DNA of 64,000 nucleotides from Bacteroidetes bacterium 47-18 (lineage in GTDB: Bacteria; Bacteroidota; Bacteroidia; Chitinophagales; Chitinophagaceae), in NCBI GenBank assembly GCA_001897155.1, contig MKSF01000006.1, forward strand, positions 158,696 to 222,695. Direction: 5' to 3'. Below are positions 27,234-35,146 of the stretch, piece after piece (position 1 is the first letter of the stretch; the number at the start of each line of letters is the position of its first letter). A model generated the notes under the pieces. That model was not told the origin of the DNA. It saw only the letters and a program-made list of their open reading frames with translations, and made no database searches. A program made the translations under genes and the position numbers.

Positions 27234-28015
27234 AAAAAATCTCTTATCGTGTCGCCCTGAGCCTATTGTGTCACCCTGAGCTTGTCGAAGGGCATGCTAT
27301 ATATAAACAACCCTGTCAATATTTCGACTAAGCTCAATATGACAGGGCTGTTTGCTTTTCAGAAAGCCGATTGTCATGTCACATTAAGCCTATTGTGTCG
27401 CCCTGAGCTTGTCGAAGGGTGTGCTATATATAAATAACCCTGTCAATATTTCGACTAAGCTCAATATGACAGGGTTGTTTGCTTTTCAGAAAGCCACTTG
27501 TTATGTCACCTTGAGCCTATTGTGTCACCCTGAGCTTGTCGAAGGGTGTGCTATATATAAACAACCCTGTCAATATTTCGACTAAGCTCAATATGACAGG
27601 GTTGTTTGCTTTCCAGAAAGCCGATTGTCGTGTCACATGGAGCATATTGTGTCGCCCTGAGCTTGTCGAAGGGCATGCTATATATAAACCACCCTGGCAA
27701 TATTTCGACTAAGCTCAATATGACAGGGTTGTTTGCTTTTAGAAAGCCGATTGTCGTGTCACATGGAGCCTATTGTGTCACCCTGAGCTTGTCGAAGGGT
27801 GTGCTATTATAAACAACCCTGTCAATATTTCGACTAAGCTCAATATGACAGGGTTGTTTGCTTTTCAGAAAAGCCGCTTGTCATGTCACATTAAGCCTAT
27901 TGTGTCATCCTGAGCTTGTCGAAGGGTGTAATATATATAAACAACCCTGTCAATATTTCGACTAAGCTCAATATGACAGGGTTGTTTGCTTTTAGAAAGC
28001 CGATTGCTTATGTAA
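27234..28015. repeat. Tandem array of six 127-bp units (family B)
   Basis: Unit boundaries, set at AGAAAGCC, fall near 27361, 27488, 27615, 27741, 27867 and 27994, so periods are 126-127 bp; a partial unit ends the array. Each unit carries CCCTGAGCTTGTCGAAGGG, a TATATATAAA stretch, then AACAACCCTGTCA, TTCGACTAAGCTCA and TGACAGGGTTGTT. The last and the first of these three form a 13-bp hairpin. Copies differ by scattered substitutions and a few 1-2 bp indels, not by unique spacers. The array fills the gap between two convergent genes and is followed at 28016-28035 by unremarkable sequence. Confidence 0.9.
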
Positions 28016-28035
28016 GCAGGAATTTACTTTAACTA

Positions 28036-29232
28036 TCAGAATTGCAGCTTGATATCATTCCCCGAAACGGTAAAGGATTTAGGATAGTTCTTATAGCTCC
28101 ACTTACCCAGGATAGTACCCTGCCTGAGCAGCATCATACCGGGATTGGTACGTACGGCGGTTTTGCTGGTGGTAGGATCCAGCACTGCCGTATACAGCTC
28201 CAGCTTATGTTTGATCAGGAACGCATCTGTTTCCTGCTGGCTGTTGGAGGTGATCATAAAGAACTCCATACCGTTCTGGTCACACAGCCGGGCAAGATTA
28301 CGCACATGGTCTATATTTTCGTCCGTAGCGGTGTTCACGTCCCTCACAAACCAGAGGAATACCGGCTTCGGATGAGATAAGAGATATTGTGTCTGGTCTT
28401 CATCTTCAAAGCTCACCAGCTTAAAACCTATTATTTCGGGCGTGCTGTTGCCTTTCTTAACCAGAACGGTGTAGGCTGTATCAAATGACCAGGTCAGAGT
28501 ATCCTGCCAGAGGTTCTTTTCCAGCATCTCGTCCTGGGAAAACTCGCTGCGCTCCCCTGTCTTCAGATTTTTATAGAAATAGGTGGTTTCATACACATCC
28601 GGCTCGGCTCCTTCGGGCACCTGCATCTTCTCTGCAATATTACTGCCCACCTTATAAGGGAGGCAATCCACAAACGGCAGATAGCGCAAAGGGTACCACT
28701 GCAGGAACAGTGATATGCCGGTCACCACTACCATAAGGATCACCGCGGCCCTGATCCGGAACAGCGGACGGATACTTTTCCTGTAGACCAGCAGCAGTAT
28801 CACCAGGACCAGCAGGATAATATCCTTCCAGAAGCTCTGGGTGGCCGTAAGCGGGATGCAGTCACCGAAACAGCCGCAGGCCAGTTGCTTTCCCGTAGTA
28901 TATTCATGCCATACCGCAAAGCCGGTAAGGTAGGTAAAGAACAGCATCAGCAGCAGTACCAGGAATGCAAATGCGTTGAATGCAAAACCGATCAGTATGC
29001 CCACACCCGCAATGATCTCGAACGTAATGACAATGATGGAAAAGATCATGGAATAGTCGTTCATAGCGCCCATACCCCACAGGCTAAAGAACTCCTGCAT
29101 CTTGAAAGAAAGGCCTGAAGGATCATTGGCCTTGATAAGCCCTGAAAATATAAACAGCAGCCCGACAAAAATCCTGATGACCTGCAGCCATGGTTTGCTT
29201 CCTGAAGTAATAGTAGTAGAATTTGTACTCAT
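28036..29232 (-). CDS. MauE/DoxX-like membrane protein with thioredoxin-like tail (BT_3928 type)
   Basis: From ATG 29232 (MSTNSTTITSG) the protein has 398 residues; a longer frame to 29343 has no support. The first half holds about four transmembrane segments of the DoxX/MauE class (LLFIFSGLIKANDPSG, then ACGCFGDCIPL with paired cysteines), and a fifth segment lies near residues 165-185. The C-terminal 200 residues look extracytoplasmic and thioredoxin-like, with HPKPVFLWFVRDV at the strand where the CxxC would be expected, so no disulfide motif is visible. A role in envelope redox balance is possible but unproven. Confidence 0.75.
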   Translation of the reverse strand: MSTNSTTITSGSKPWLQVIRIFVGLLFIFSGLIKANDPSGLSFKMQEFFSLWGMGAMNDYSMIFSIIVITFEIIAGVGILIGFAFNAFAFLVLLLMLFFTYLTGFAVWHEYTTGKQLACGCFGDCIPLTATQSFWKDIILLVLVILLLVYRKSIRPLFRIRAAVILMVVVTGISLFLQWYPLRYLPFVDCLPYKVGSNIAEKMQVPEGAEPDVYETTYFYKNLKTGERSEFSQDEMLEKNLWQDTLTWSFDTAYTVLVKKGNSTPEIIGFKLVSFEDEDQTQYLLSHPKPVFLWFVRDVNTATDENIDHVRNLARLCDQNGMEFFMITSNSQQETDAFLIKHKLELYTAVLDPTTSKTAVRTNPGMMLLRQGTILGKWSYKNYPKSFTVSGNDIKLQF

Positions 29233-29648
29233 ATCGGATGTATAAATTTTAAAATAAACAGAAATTTCAGGTAATGCGCACAAACATATATAGCTTCCCG
29301 TGTTATATGAAATTTGCCAATGTATATTACATCTCCATAACATCTATACCACAGAAGCCCGATTGCATGTGTTTTTAAACATATATTTGTAAATATAGCA
29401 AGAGTAGCGTACAAAACAAATGAACGACTTATATATAGATATGATTAATCTGACAATAACATGACTGAAAACAGGCTGCCGGCCATTGAATATCAGCCCG
29501 GTAGAAAATTTCTTATGCTCATCCTGCCTGACCGCATTTAGCGGGGAATGATCACCAGCTCCTGCCGCCGCCGGATATAATCCGTAAAAGTTAACAGGTT
29601 ACTATTTTACCGGAAAGACAGGCGAAAACAACGGAAAATTCGTTAATT
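29233..29648. other. Intergenic region with plus-strand -7 box and two tiny overlapping ORFs
   Basis: A 416-bp gap. TATATTTG at 29382-29389 (plus strand) is a full -7 match. Downstream, ATG 29420 opens a 14-codon frame whose stop overlaps an ATG (29461) opening a 26-codon frame (MTENRLPAIEYQPGR). No SD precedes them. They may be leader peptides or chance; nothing else is seen. Confidence 0.25.
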
Positions 29649-30008
29649 ATGCAGATCAGAAACTCTTTTTACCCTTTTATGAAGCCAATAGTATCATATA
29701 CCTTCACTGCTATCCTGCTGTTCCTGGCATCCTGTACCAAAGTACAGACAGGCGGCTATACAAAATCGCAGGTAGATTCAGCCGTAAAGGTACACCTGGA
29801 TTCTTTTGCCAATACAGAGAAACGCCTGCTGGATTCCATGGCTTACAGCGAGGCGCTGTCAGGAACCGGCGTTAACACACATAGCGATACAATCGCCCCC
29901 GCCCTGCCGCACCCCAACAAATCCGCTCATATACCATTTGACAGGAGCCGTATTGATACCCATAAGAACGCGGTTCCCCATTCTATACTGGATGAGCAGT
30001 TCAAATAA
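29649..30008 (+). CDS. Small hypothetical lipoprotein
   Basis: A 119-residue frame with a lipoprotein signal ending LASC at residue 29. The ATG at 29679 (MKPIVSYTF) is an equally good start, giving a shorter signal. The mature part is hydrophilic, with TKSQVDSAVKVHLDSFANTE as a probable short coiled helix. No domain is recognised. It is flanked downstream by a terminator shared with the convergent hpf operon. Confidence 0.5.
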   Translation: MQIRNSFYPFMKPIVSYTFTAILLFLASCTKVQTGGYTKSQVDSAVKVHLDSFANTEKRLLDSMAYSEALSGTGVNTHSDTIAPALPHPNKSAHIPFDRSRIDTHKNAVPHSILDEQFK

Positions 30009-30110
30009 ACAGGACTCCGGTACACTTCCCGGCGCTCCTGTGGCTTGCTGGTAAAGCATACCGACAACGGAGCAGACTGTTACCCATAACGGAATATTGA
30101 TAAAAATAAT

Positions 30111-30139
30111 AAGAGGCTGTCCGCTTTGGACAGCCTCTT
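30111..30139. terminator. Bidirectional intrinsic terminator
   Basis: Stem AAGAGGCTGTCC / GGACAGCCTCTT with loop GCTTT, flanked by A-rich and T/A-rich runs. Lies between the convergent small lipoprotein gene and hpf. Confidence 0.88.
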
Positions 30140-30157
30140 AAAACATTCGGCACGATA

Positions 30158-30457
30158 TCAGGCTCTTCTTTTCTCTTTACTTTTTTTGATCTGGGCTACC
30201 ATAGAATCAAGGGCCAGGTCGAAAGACTCTTCAAACACCTTGGATTCATGTTTGGCAAAAAGGGAACAACTTGGAATATACACCTTTATTTCCGCAACCT
30301 TATCTTTTACCTTCTGTCCCAAGCTATCCAGCTTTAAATATACTTCTACGCTAGTTATCTTATCGTGAAAGGTATTCAGCTTATCGATCTTTTTCTCAAT
30401 GTGCTCCATCAGCTTTTGATCAATATCAAAATTTACTGACTGAATTTGTACGTTCAT
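30158..30457 (-). CDS. hpf: Ribosome hibernation/associated factor, HPF-RaiA family
   Basis: A 99-residue short-form HPF/RaiA protein. Family features include MNVQIQSVNFDIDQKLMEHI at the start, LNTFHDKITSVEVYLKL and KVAEIKVYIP. It should bind the 30S decoding region in stationary phase and, with a long-form partner absent, promote 100S or inactive 70S ribosomes. It follows xerC by 43 bp and probably shares its transcript. Confidence 0.9.
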   Translation of the reverse strand: MNVQIQSVNFDIDQKLMEHIEKKIDKLNTFHDKITSVEVYLKLDSLGQKVKDKVAEIKVYIPSCSLFAKHESKVFEESFDLALDSMVAQIKKSKEKRRA

Positions 30458-30500
30458 AGCCTTTAAAATTTTAAAGTGAAAGAATTAAATTGTCTAAATA

Positions 30501-31412
30501 TTATTCTGAGCTTCTCGGATGTGTTTGCCTGTATATATCTTTTAGTTTTTCAATATTAATATGAGTGTAGACCTGGGTGGCAGCCAGGCTTTCATGTCCC
30601 AATAGTTTCTGTATGGCACTCAGATCCGCCCCGTTATTCAGCAGTTGAGTGGCAAAGGTATGCCGCAATATATGCGGGCTCCGCTTCTTAAGTGTCGTAA
30701 CCGCACTCAGGTATTTGTGAACGACCCTGTAAACATAGGTTGTGCTTACCGGGCGCCCTGTCTTTAAAGTTAATAATTTTTCCCCGGAATTACAAAGCTC
30801 AGGAGATTTAAAATTTATGTAATTCCTGATCGACTCCAGCAGGCTGTCCCCTATCGGCACTATGCGTTCCTTATTCCTTTTTCCCAGTACCCGGATCTCC
30901 TTTTTCTGCCAGTCTATATCCATATGGCGGAGCCCGAGCAGCTCCGACCGCCGTATCCCGGTCTGGTAGAGCAGGTCAAGGATCAGTTGATCTGTACGTT
31001 CTTTCCAGCTCCCAACCTCTTCTTCTTTTGCAACAGCATCGGCCAGGGCGGCCGCCTGGCCGGCTTCCAGGTACTGAGGCAAACGGACCGGCACTTTGGG
31101 AACCTGTAAAAGCCTGGCGGGATTCTTAGTAATGATCTCCTGCCTCAGCGCGTATTTGAAAAAAGAGTTGAGACTGGATATCTTACGCTTAACGGATGCA
31201 GGCTGCAGTTGTTGCTCATTCAGCAGCATGATCAGCCAGGAACGCAGATGCAGCAATTGTACTTCCTCCATTGTTTCCAGGCCGTACTGGGCGGTTATGT
31301 AGTTATACCAGGAGCTGATATCTTCGCTGTAAGCCAGCAATGTATGGGAGGACATCCGTTTTTCATACCGGATATACCTGTTAAACTGCGCTATTACTAT
31401 GGCAATATTCAT
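30501..31412 (-). CDS. xerC: Tyrosine recombinase XerC-like
   Basis: From ATG 31412 (MNIAIVIAQFNRYIRYEKR) the protein has 303 residues, the usual Xer size. A longer frame to 31481 runs through the terminator hairpin of rpsU and is rejected. The N-terminal SAM-like domain (TLLAYSEDISSWYNYI) is followed by the catalytic core with the Arg of TGIRRSELLGLRH, Lys in the KRNKERIVPIG hairpin, HILRHTFA, GHESLAATQ and the Tyr of QVYTHINIEKL. XerC with a partner resolves chromosome dimers at dif. The position next to rpsU is common in Bacteroidota genomes. Confidence 0.93.
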   Translation of the reverse strand: MNIAIVIAQFNRYIRYEKRMSSHTLLAYSEDISSWYNYITAQYGLETMEEVQLLHLRSWLIMLLNEQQLQPASVKRKISSLNSFFKYALRQEIITKNPARLLQVPKVPVRLPQYLEAGQAAALADAVAKEEEVGSWKERTDQLILDLLYQTGIRRSELLGLRHMDIDWQKKEIRVLGKRNKERIVPIGDSLLESIRNYINFKSPELCNSGEKLLTLKTGRPVSTTYVYRVVHKYLSAVTTLKKRSPHILRHTFATQLLNNGADLSAIQKLLGHESLAATQVYTHINIEKLKDIYRQTHPRSSE

Positions 31413-31445
31413 GCTGCACTTCCTGATGTTGTCAGGCATAAAAAT

Positions 31446-31476
31446 AAGGGATATGGACGATTTGTCCATATCCCTT
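31446..31476 (-). terminator. Intrinsic terminator after rpsU
   Basis: On the minus strand a perfect 13-bp stem (AAGGGATATGGAC / GTCCATATCCCTT) with loop AAATC is followed by ATTTTTAT. It separates rpsU from xerC, so bS21 can be made in large excess over XerC. Confidence 0.88.
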
Positions 31477-31501
31477 AACACATATTTTATTAAAAAAATA
31501 T

Positions 31502-31699
31502 TTACAGCTCTACTTTTCCTGAAAGGATCTGTTGCTTATAGATAGCTTTTAATTTTTGTGTACGTTTAGCGACAGACGGCTTGGTGAACGCCTGACGGGA
31601 ACGCAACTGATTCAAAGTACGGGACTTCTCAAATTTCTTCTTGTACTTTTTAAGTGCCTTGTCTATGTTTTCGCAATCTTTTGCATCTAATATTAACAT
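31502..31699 (-). CDS. rpsU: 30S ribosomal protein bS21
   Basis: A 65-residue basic protein from ATG 31699 (MLILDAKDCENIDKALKKYK), typical of bS21 in Bacteroidota; the frame continues to 31753 but the added residues are not homologous-looking. An AGGAGGT sequence at 31715-31709, complementary to the 16S 3' end, lies about 9 nt before the ATG. In this phylum most mRNAs lack such sites because the anti-SD is held away, with bS21 taking part; rpsU mRNA retaining a strong SD fits an autoregulatory loop described for Flavobacterium. Confidence 0.94.
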   Translation of the reverse strand: MLILDAKDCENIDKALKKYKKKFEKSRTLNQLRSRQAFTKPSVAKRTQKLKAIYKQQILSGKVEL

Positions 31700-31708
31700 A
31701 CTGTATAT

Positions 31709-31716
31709 ACCTCCTT
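31709..31716 (-). promoter_or_regulatory. Strong Shine-Dalgarno of rpsU
   Basis: AGGAGGT on the minus strand, extended to AAAGGAGGT, 9 nt from the start codon. No other start in the window that I checked (hup, bTHX, fumC, coaD) has a comparable site, so it decides the start and is probably regulatory. Confidence 0.85.
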
Positions 31717-31786
31717 TTTTGTAGATTTGAGTAGTTCCGGCTCGGATAAACATCCTGAAAGGTACCTTTTATTTTAACCCAGGTTG

Positions 31787-31818
31787 CAAAGGTATAAAAA
31801 ATATTTTAATTCACCAAA
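31787..31818 (-). promoter_or_regulatory. Promoter of rpsU
   Basis: On the minus strand TTTG (31818-31815), a 20-bp spacer, and TACCTTTG (31794-31787), close to the consensus TTTG-N19-TAnnTTTG. The -33 element lies inside the 3' end of the upstream MORN-repeat gene, so rpsU is transcribed independently with a leader of about 80 nt. Confidence 0.7.
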
Positions 31819-34800
31819 TCTTCTTCTACCATCTGCCGGGATTTTGCGTCCCAGTATTTCCATATTTCATTTGGAGTGCCGTAATTGATGCCCTCTATCA
31901 GCAGCTTGCCGGCATCATCCCAGAATTTATAGCTTTTCGAAGCCCTTCCGTATTCATAAAACTGCTCCTCGATAAGCTTACCTGCGGCATTATACCAGGA
32001 ATGCCCGCCATGGAGCATATTGTATTTCCATTGGGATTTCACTGCCGGAATGCCGGACTTGTAATACAAGACCATATCACCCGAGATAACGTATTTGTCC
32101 AGCGGCAGCGACAGCGCTTTTTTACCATTGGTATGATATATAGTGAGCATTTTATCCCCGGGAGCCACCACCCTGCTTTCCAGCACATTCTTTTCATTCC
32201 TCCATATGGCCTGCACCAGGCCCTGGTTATGAAGTTGCGCATAAAAAAGCGTATCCTTGTCCTGTATCACTGCCATTTCATCCAGGTGCTGCTCTTTCTT
32301 GCTGACCATCAGCTTCAGCCCCCCGGCAAACACATAGGTTTTGGTATCCTCTCCGTTGCCGCTGACGGTGTAATTGGACAATATGCCTGAAACTTCATAG
32401 CCCGTTTCCTGTGCCCTGCCGGCATGGTCGTACTTCACCGTTCTCCTGATCACCCCGTTGGGATAGTAGCTGGCGATGGAATCTTTTTCCCCGTTTTCTT
32501 TGTAAAAGACAACCTCTTCAGGCGCTCCGCTCTTATAGAACATTTCACTCTTGCCGTACAATACGCCATTCCTGTACACACGATAACCCTTTTGCTGGCC
32601 GCTCCTGTCGTACAGGATAAGGGTATCCGTCCCTTTCCCCAAAGTTTTCTGATAATGGAGACTGCCATTCACGAACGACCGGTGAGTGACAAGGCATTCA
32701 TTTTCCTTGCTGTTTATTTGTGAAACGCGCCCATCCCTGCCGTAGCTGTATATATCCCCGTAATATCCGAAATATTTATCCCTCTGCCCGCTGAAGTCCG
32801 GCAGCCCGTTGATATAGAAGAACTTCACCTCTTCCAGCGATTCATTATCAAAGGTCAGGTATTCGGCCCTGACATTTCCATTGGCATAATAGTACCGGGT
32901 CAGCATATTCCCGGTCCCTTCCAGCACCTCTATGGCCACCTTAGGATTGCCGCTCAGAAAACGTTCCTCAACTTCCGTAAAAAGCTTGTCTTTTTCGTTG
33001 GCATCACGGGTCCGGTATTCCTTTATTTTGCCATTGGCATAGTAATAGTTCATTTCCGGGAAAAGGCTTCCGTCAAAACCCAGCTGTATGGTGTAATCCA
33101 GGAACCCCATTTCATCATAGACCTTAAGCGCGTCCTTGTCCTGCTGCCTGAAAGCCATCCATAACGTATCTCCGCCGGGAGATAGCATGTAACCGCTGTT
33201 CAATTTGCCTCCATGATAGTTGACCGTGCCGTATAGAGAGCCGTCTTTCCTGTAAAGCTTAAGGTCCTGTTCCGTAAAAACATCCTTATATTGTACCAGC
33301 TCTTTCTTCAGTTGTCCGTTCAGGTAATATTCCTTTTCCTCCAGTACGCCTTTACCGTCAGTTTTCCTTTCAAATAATAATTGCCCCTTCCTGTACATGC
33401 GCATCTGCATATTATTATCCGTATAATATTTATATTCATACCTCGTATCGCCCATATACATATGTTTCAGGATCAGCTCATTTTTATTATCCCTTACCAT
33501 CAGCTCCTTTAAGGAGTCATTGATATCATACCTGGTGATCAATGTATCCATGTCATATCCCGGCATCCTGACAATATTGATCAGCTTCTCGGGGCCATGC
33601 GGATAGTAAAATACGTTCTTATAGCCATCGCTGTCCCGCTCCGTATGCCGATATAGCTGGCCGGTAGGATAATAATGCAGCAGATCGGTAAGCTGGCCAT
33701 CCCGATATTGCTCATCCATTATTTTAATGCCGTTGCTGGTATAAGCAAAAAAGCGGTAATCCTTGGGAGCGCTGTATACCCATTTTTTATGCACCTGCTC
33801 GGATCCGTAATAGTACAATGCTGCATTCCCGGTGGTAACATCATGTTCCCGCCTGAGATATCCATCCATGTATTCCAGCATTTTTCCCTGGAATTTTTCC
33901 TGGAACAAGTCAGGCACGCTGACAGGAACTTCCAGGAAGATCTCGCGGAAGCCTTCTGTCTCCAGATTGTTATGGTAATAGACCATATGCTGCACTTTAT
34001 CTTTCCCGGCACGCTCTGCCGCGTCCAGGATGCGGGTGCCGCTGATCATCAGGCCTTCCCGGACCAATACGCTGCGCGCGGCCGTTACAGTCGCCTTATA
34101 TTTTTTGCTGTCATTGATAAAGGCGGTCACCTTGTCATTCTTACCATAATATATGATAAACGGGTATAGCTGCAGATCCGGGATCAGGTGCTGCTGAAAA
34201 AAGTTCAGATACAACTGGTGACTTATATCCTTCGCGTCTTTTACATTATTTTCCTCCACAATGAGCTTCAACTGCTTCAGCCAAGACAGCGGCAGATCAA
34301 TATCCAGCTTCAACTGGCTGTTAAGCGCTACTTTGGACACCAGCAGCTTATCGGAAGCGGTAAATGTATTTTTAGCAGCCGCCGCTCCGAAAAATTTCAG
34401 CACCTCATTATCAACATCACCCAGCTGGTTCAGTCGCCTGCCAAAATCATCAATATTAGCGGATGTTGCGAACATAGCGCCCGTGGCATATGCCAGTAAA
34501 GCCTCCGAGATACGGCCCTGCCTTAAATAGCATTCACCCAGGTACCAATGCCCTTCCGCATAAGAGAAGCAGTCCAGTACAAACTTTTCCAGAACAGGCA
34601 CGGCCTCATCATAACGCTCCGCCTTATACAGTACCATGGCTTTCCACAGTAATGACATATAATCCGTATGCGGTGCCGTCTCCAGATTCCGGTCCAGCAA
34701 TTCCAGCGCTTTTCCGAAATCGGCATTGCGCTGCGCAAGATACGCATCTGTAATACTAGCCCTTCTCACATGGCCGCCGCCCAATGATCTCAACGTCCCG

Positions 34801-35078
34801 GAGAGCTTCTCCATTTCAGGATAATTGAGCATTTTACGGTGTATATTGATCTTCATATCCAGGATAGTCGCATAATAAGGCACACCGGTATTGATCCTGT
34901 CCAAATAGTTCAACGCTTCCACATCATCATTCTTTTGCCTCATTTCCAGCGCTTTCTCAAACAGCGAATCATTATAGGCTTCAAAAGCATTCTTCAGGTA
35001 CGGGTATTGTGCCTGCACGCCCGGCATCATCAGGCAGGCCATGCACAGCAGCAGGATTGTCTTAAAATAGGTATACAT
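31806..35078 (-). CDS. Large secreted TPR and MORN (YwqK-type) repeat protein
   Basis: A 1090-residue protein with a signal peptide ending near GVQA. The first third (about residues 25-240) looks like TPR or related helical repeats (SLFEKALEMRQKNDDVEALNYLDR, AEGHWYLGECYLRQGRISEA). From about residue 440 to the C-terminus, many short repeats of the MORN_2/YwqK type appear: YYPTGQLYRH, YYLNGQLKKE, YYANGNVRAE, YYPNGVIRR, YHTNGKKALS. Such proteins are often annotated as YwqK-family antitoxins, but that name comes from a Bacillus locus and should not be transferred. Role unknown; probably periplasmic or surface. Confidence 0.72.
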   Translation of the reverse strand: MYTYFKTILLLCMACLMMPGVQAQYPYLKNAFEAYNDSLFEKALEMRQKNDDVEALNYLDRINTGVPYYATILDMKINIHRKMLNYPEMEKLSGTLRSLGGGHVRRASITDAYLAQRNADFGKALELLDRNLETAPHTDYMSLLWKAMVLYKAERYDEAVPVLEKFVLDCFSYAEGHWYLGECYLRQGRISEALLAYATGAMFATSANIDDFGRRLNQLGDVDNEVLKFFGAAAAKNTFTASDKLLVSKVALNSQLKLDIDLPLSWLKQLKLIVEENNVKDAKDISHQLYLNFFQQHLIPDLQLYPFIIYYGKNDKVTAFINDSKKYKATVTAARSVLVREGLMISGTRILDAAERAGKDKVQHMVYYHNNLETEGFREIFLEVPVSVPDLFQEKFQGKMLEYMDGYLRREHDVTTGNAALYYYGSEQVHKKWVYSAPKDYRFFAYTSNGIKIMDEQYRDGQLTDLLHYYPTGQLYRHTERDSDGYKNVFYYPHGPEKLINIVRMPGYDMDTLITRYDINDSLKELMVRDNKNELILKHMYMGDTRYEYKYYTDNNMQMRMYRKGQLLFERKTDGKGVLEEKEYYLNGQLKKELVQYKDVFTEQDLKLYRKDGSLYGTVNYHGGKLNSGYMLSPGGDTLWMAFRQQDKDALKVYDEMGFLDYTIQLGFDGSLFPEMNYYYANGKIKEYRTRDANEKDKLFTEVEERFLSGNPKVAIEVLEGTGNMLTRYYYANGNVRAEYLTFDNESLEEVKFFYINGLPDFSGQRDKYFGYYGDIYSYGRDGRVSQINSKENECLVTHRSFVNGSLHYQKTLGKGTDTLILYDRSGQQKGYRVYRNGVLYGKSEMFYKSGAPEEVVFYKENGEKDSIASYYPNGVIRRTVKYDHAGRAQETGYEVSGILSNYTVSGNGEDTKTYVFAGGLKLMVSKKEQHLDEMAVIQDKDTLFYAQLHNQGLVQAIWRNEKNVLESRVVAPGDKMLTIYHTNGKKALSLPLDKYVISGDMVLYYKSGIPAVKSQWKYNMLHGGHSWYNAAGKLIEEQFYEYGRASKSYKFWDDAGKLLIEGINYGTPNEIWKYWDAKSRQMVEEDLVN

Positions 35079-35146
35079 AGGTATTTGTTAAAGAAAACGC
35101 AAGATAATTAAGTTTCAGGAAAGGACAGGAAAGAATTACCAAAAAG

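Noticed and set aside
27606-27812. 68-residue frame inside the repeat array
   Set aside because: Its sequence simply encodes the repeat unit about one and a half times (AYCVALSLSKG recurs as AYCVTLSLSKG), as expected for an open repeat.
27234-28015. Possible CRISPR array
   Set aside because: The whole 127-bp unit is repeated with only scattered differences; there are no unique spacers and no cas genes.
30020-30085. Short motif ACAACGGAGCA shared with 27196-27212
   Set aside because: Similarity is limited to about a dozen bases with weak flanks, not enough to define a repeat family.
31413-31481. Longer N-terminus for XerC
   Set aside because: The added codons are the rpsU terminator hairpin; the ATG at 31412 gives the standard Xer length.
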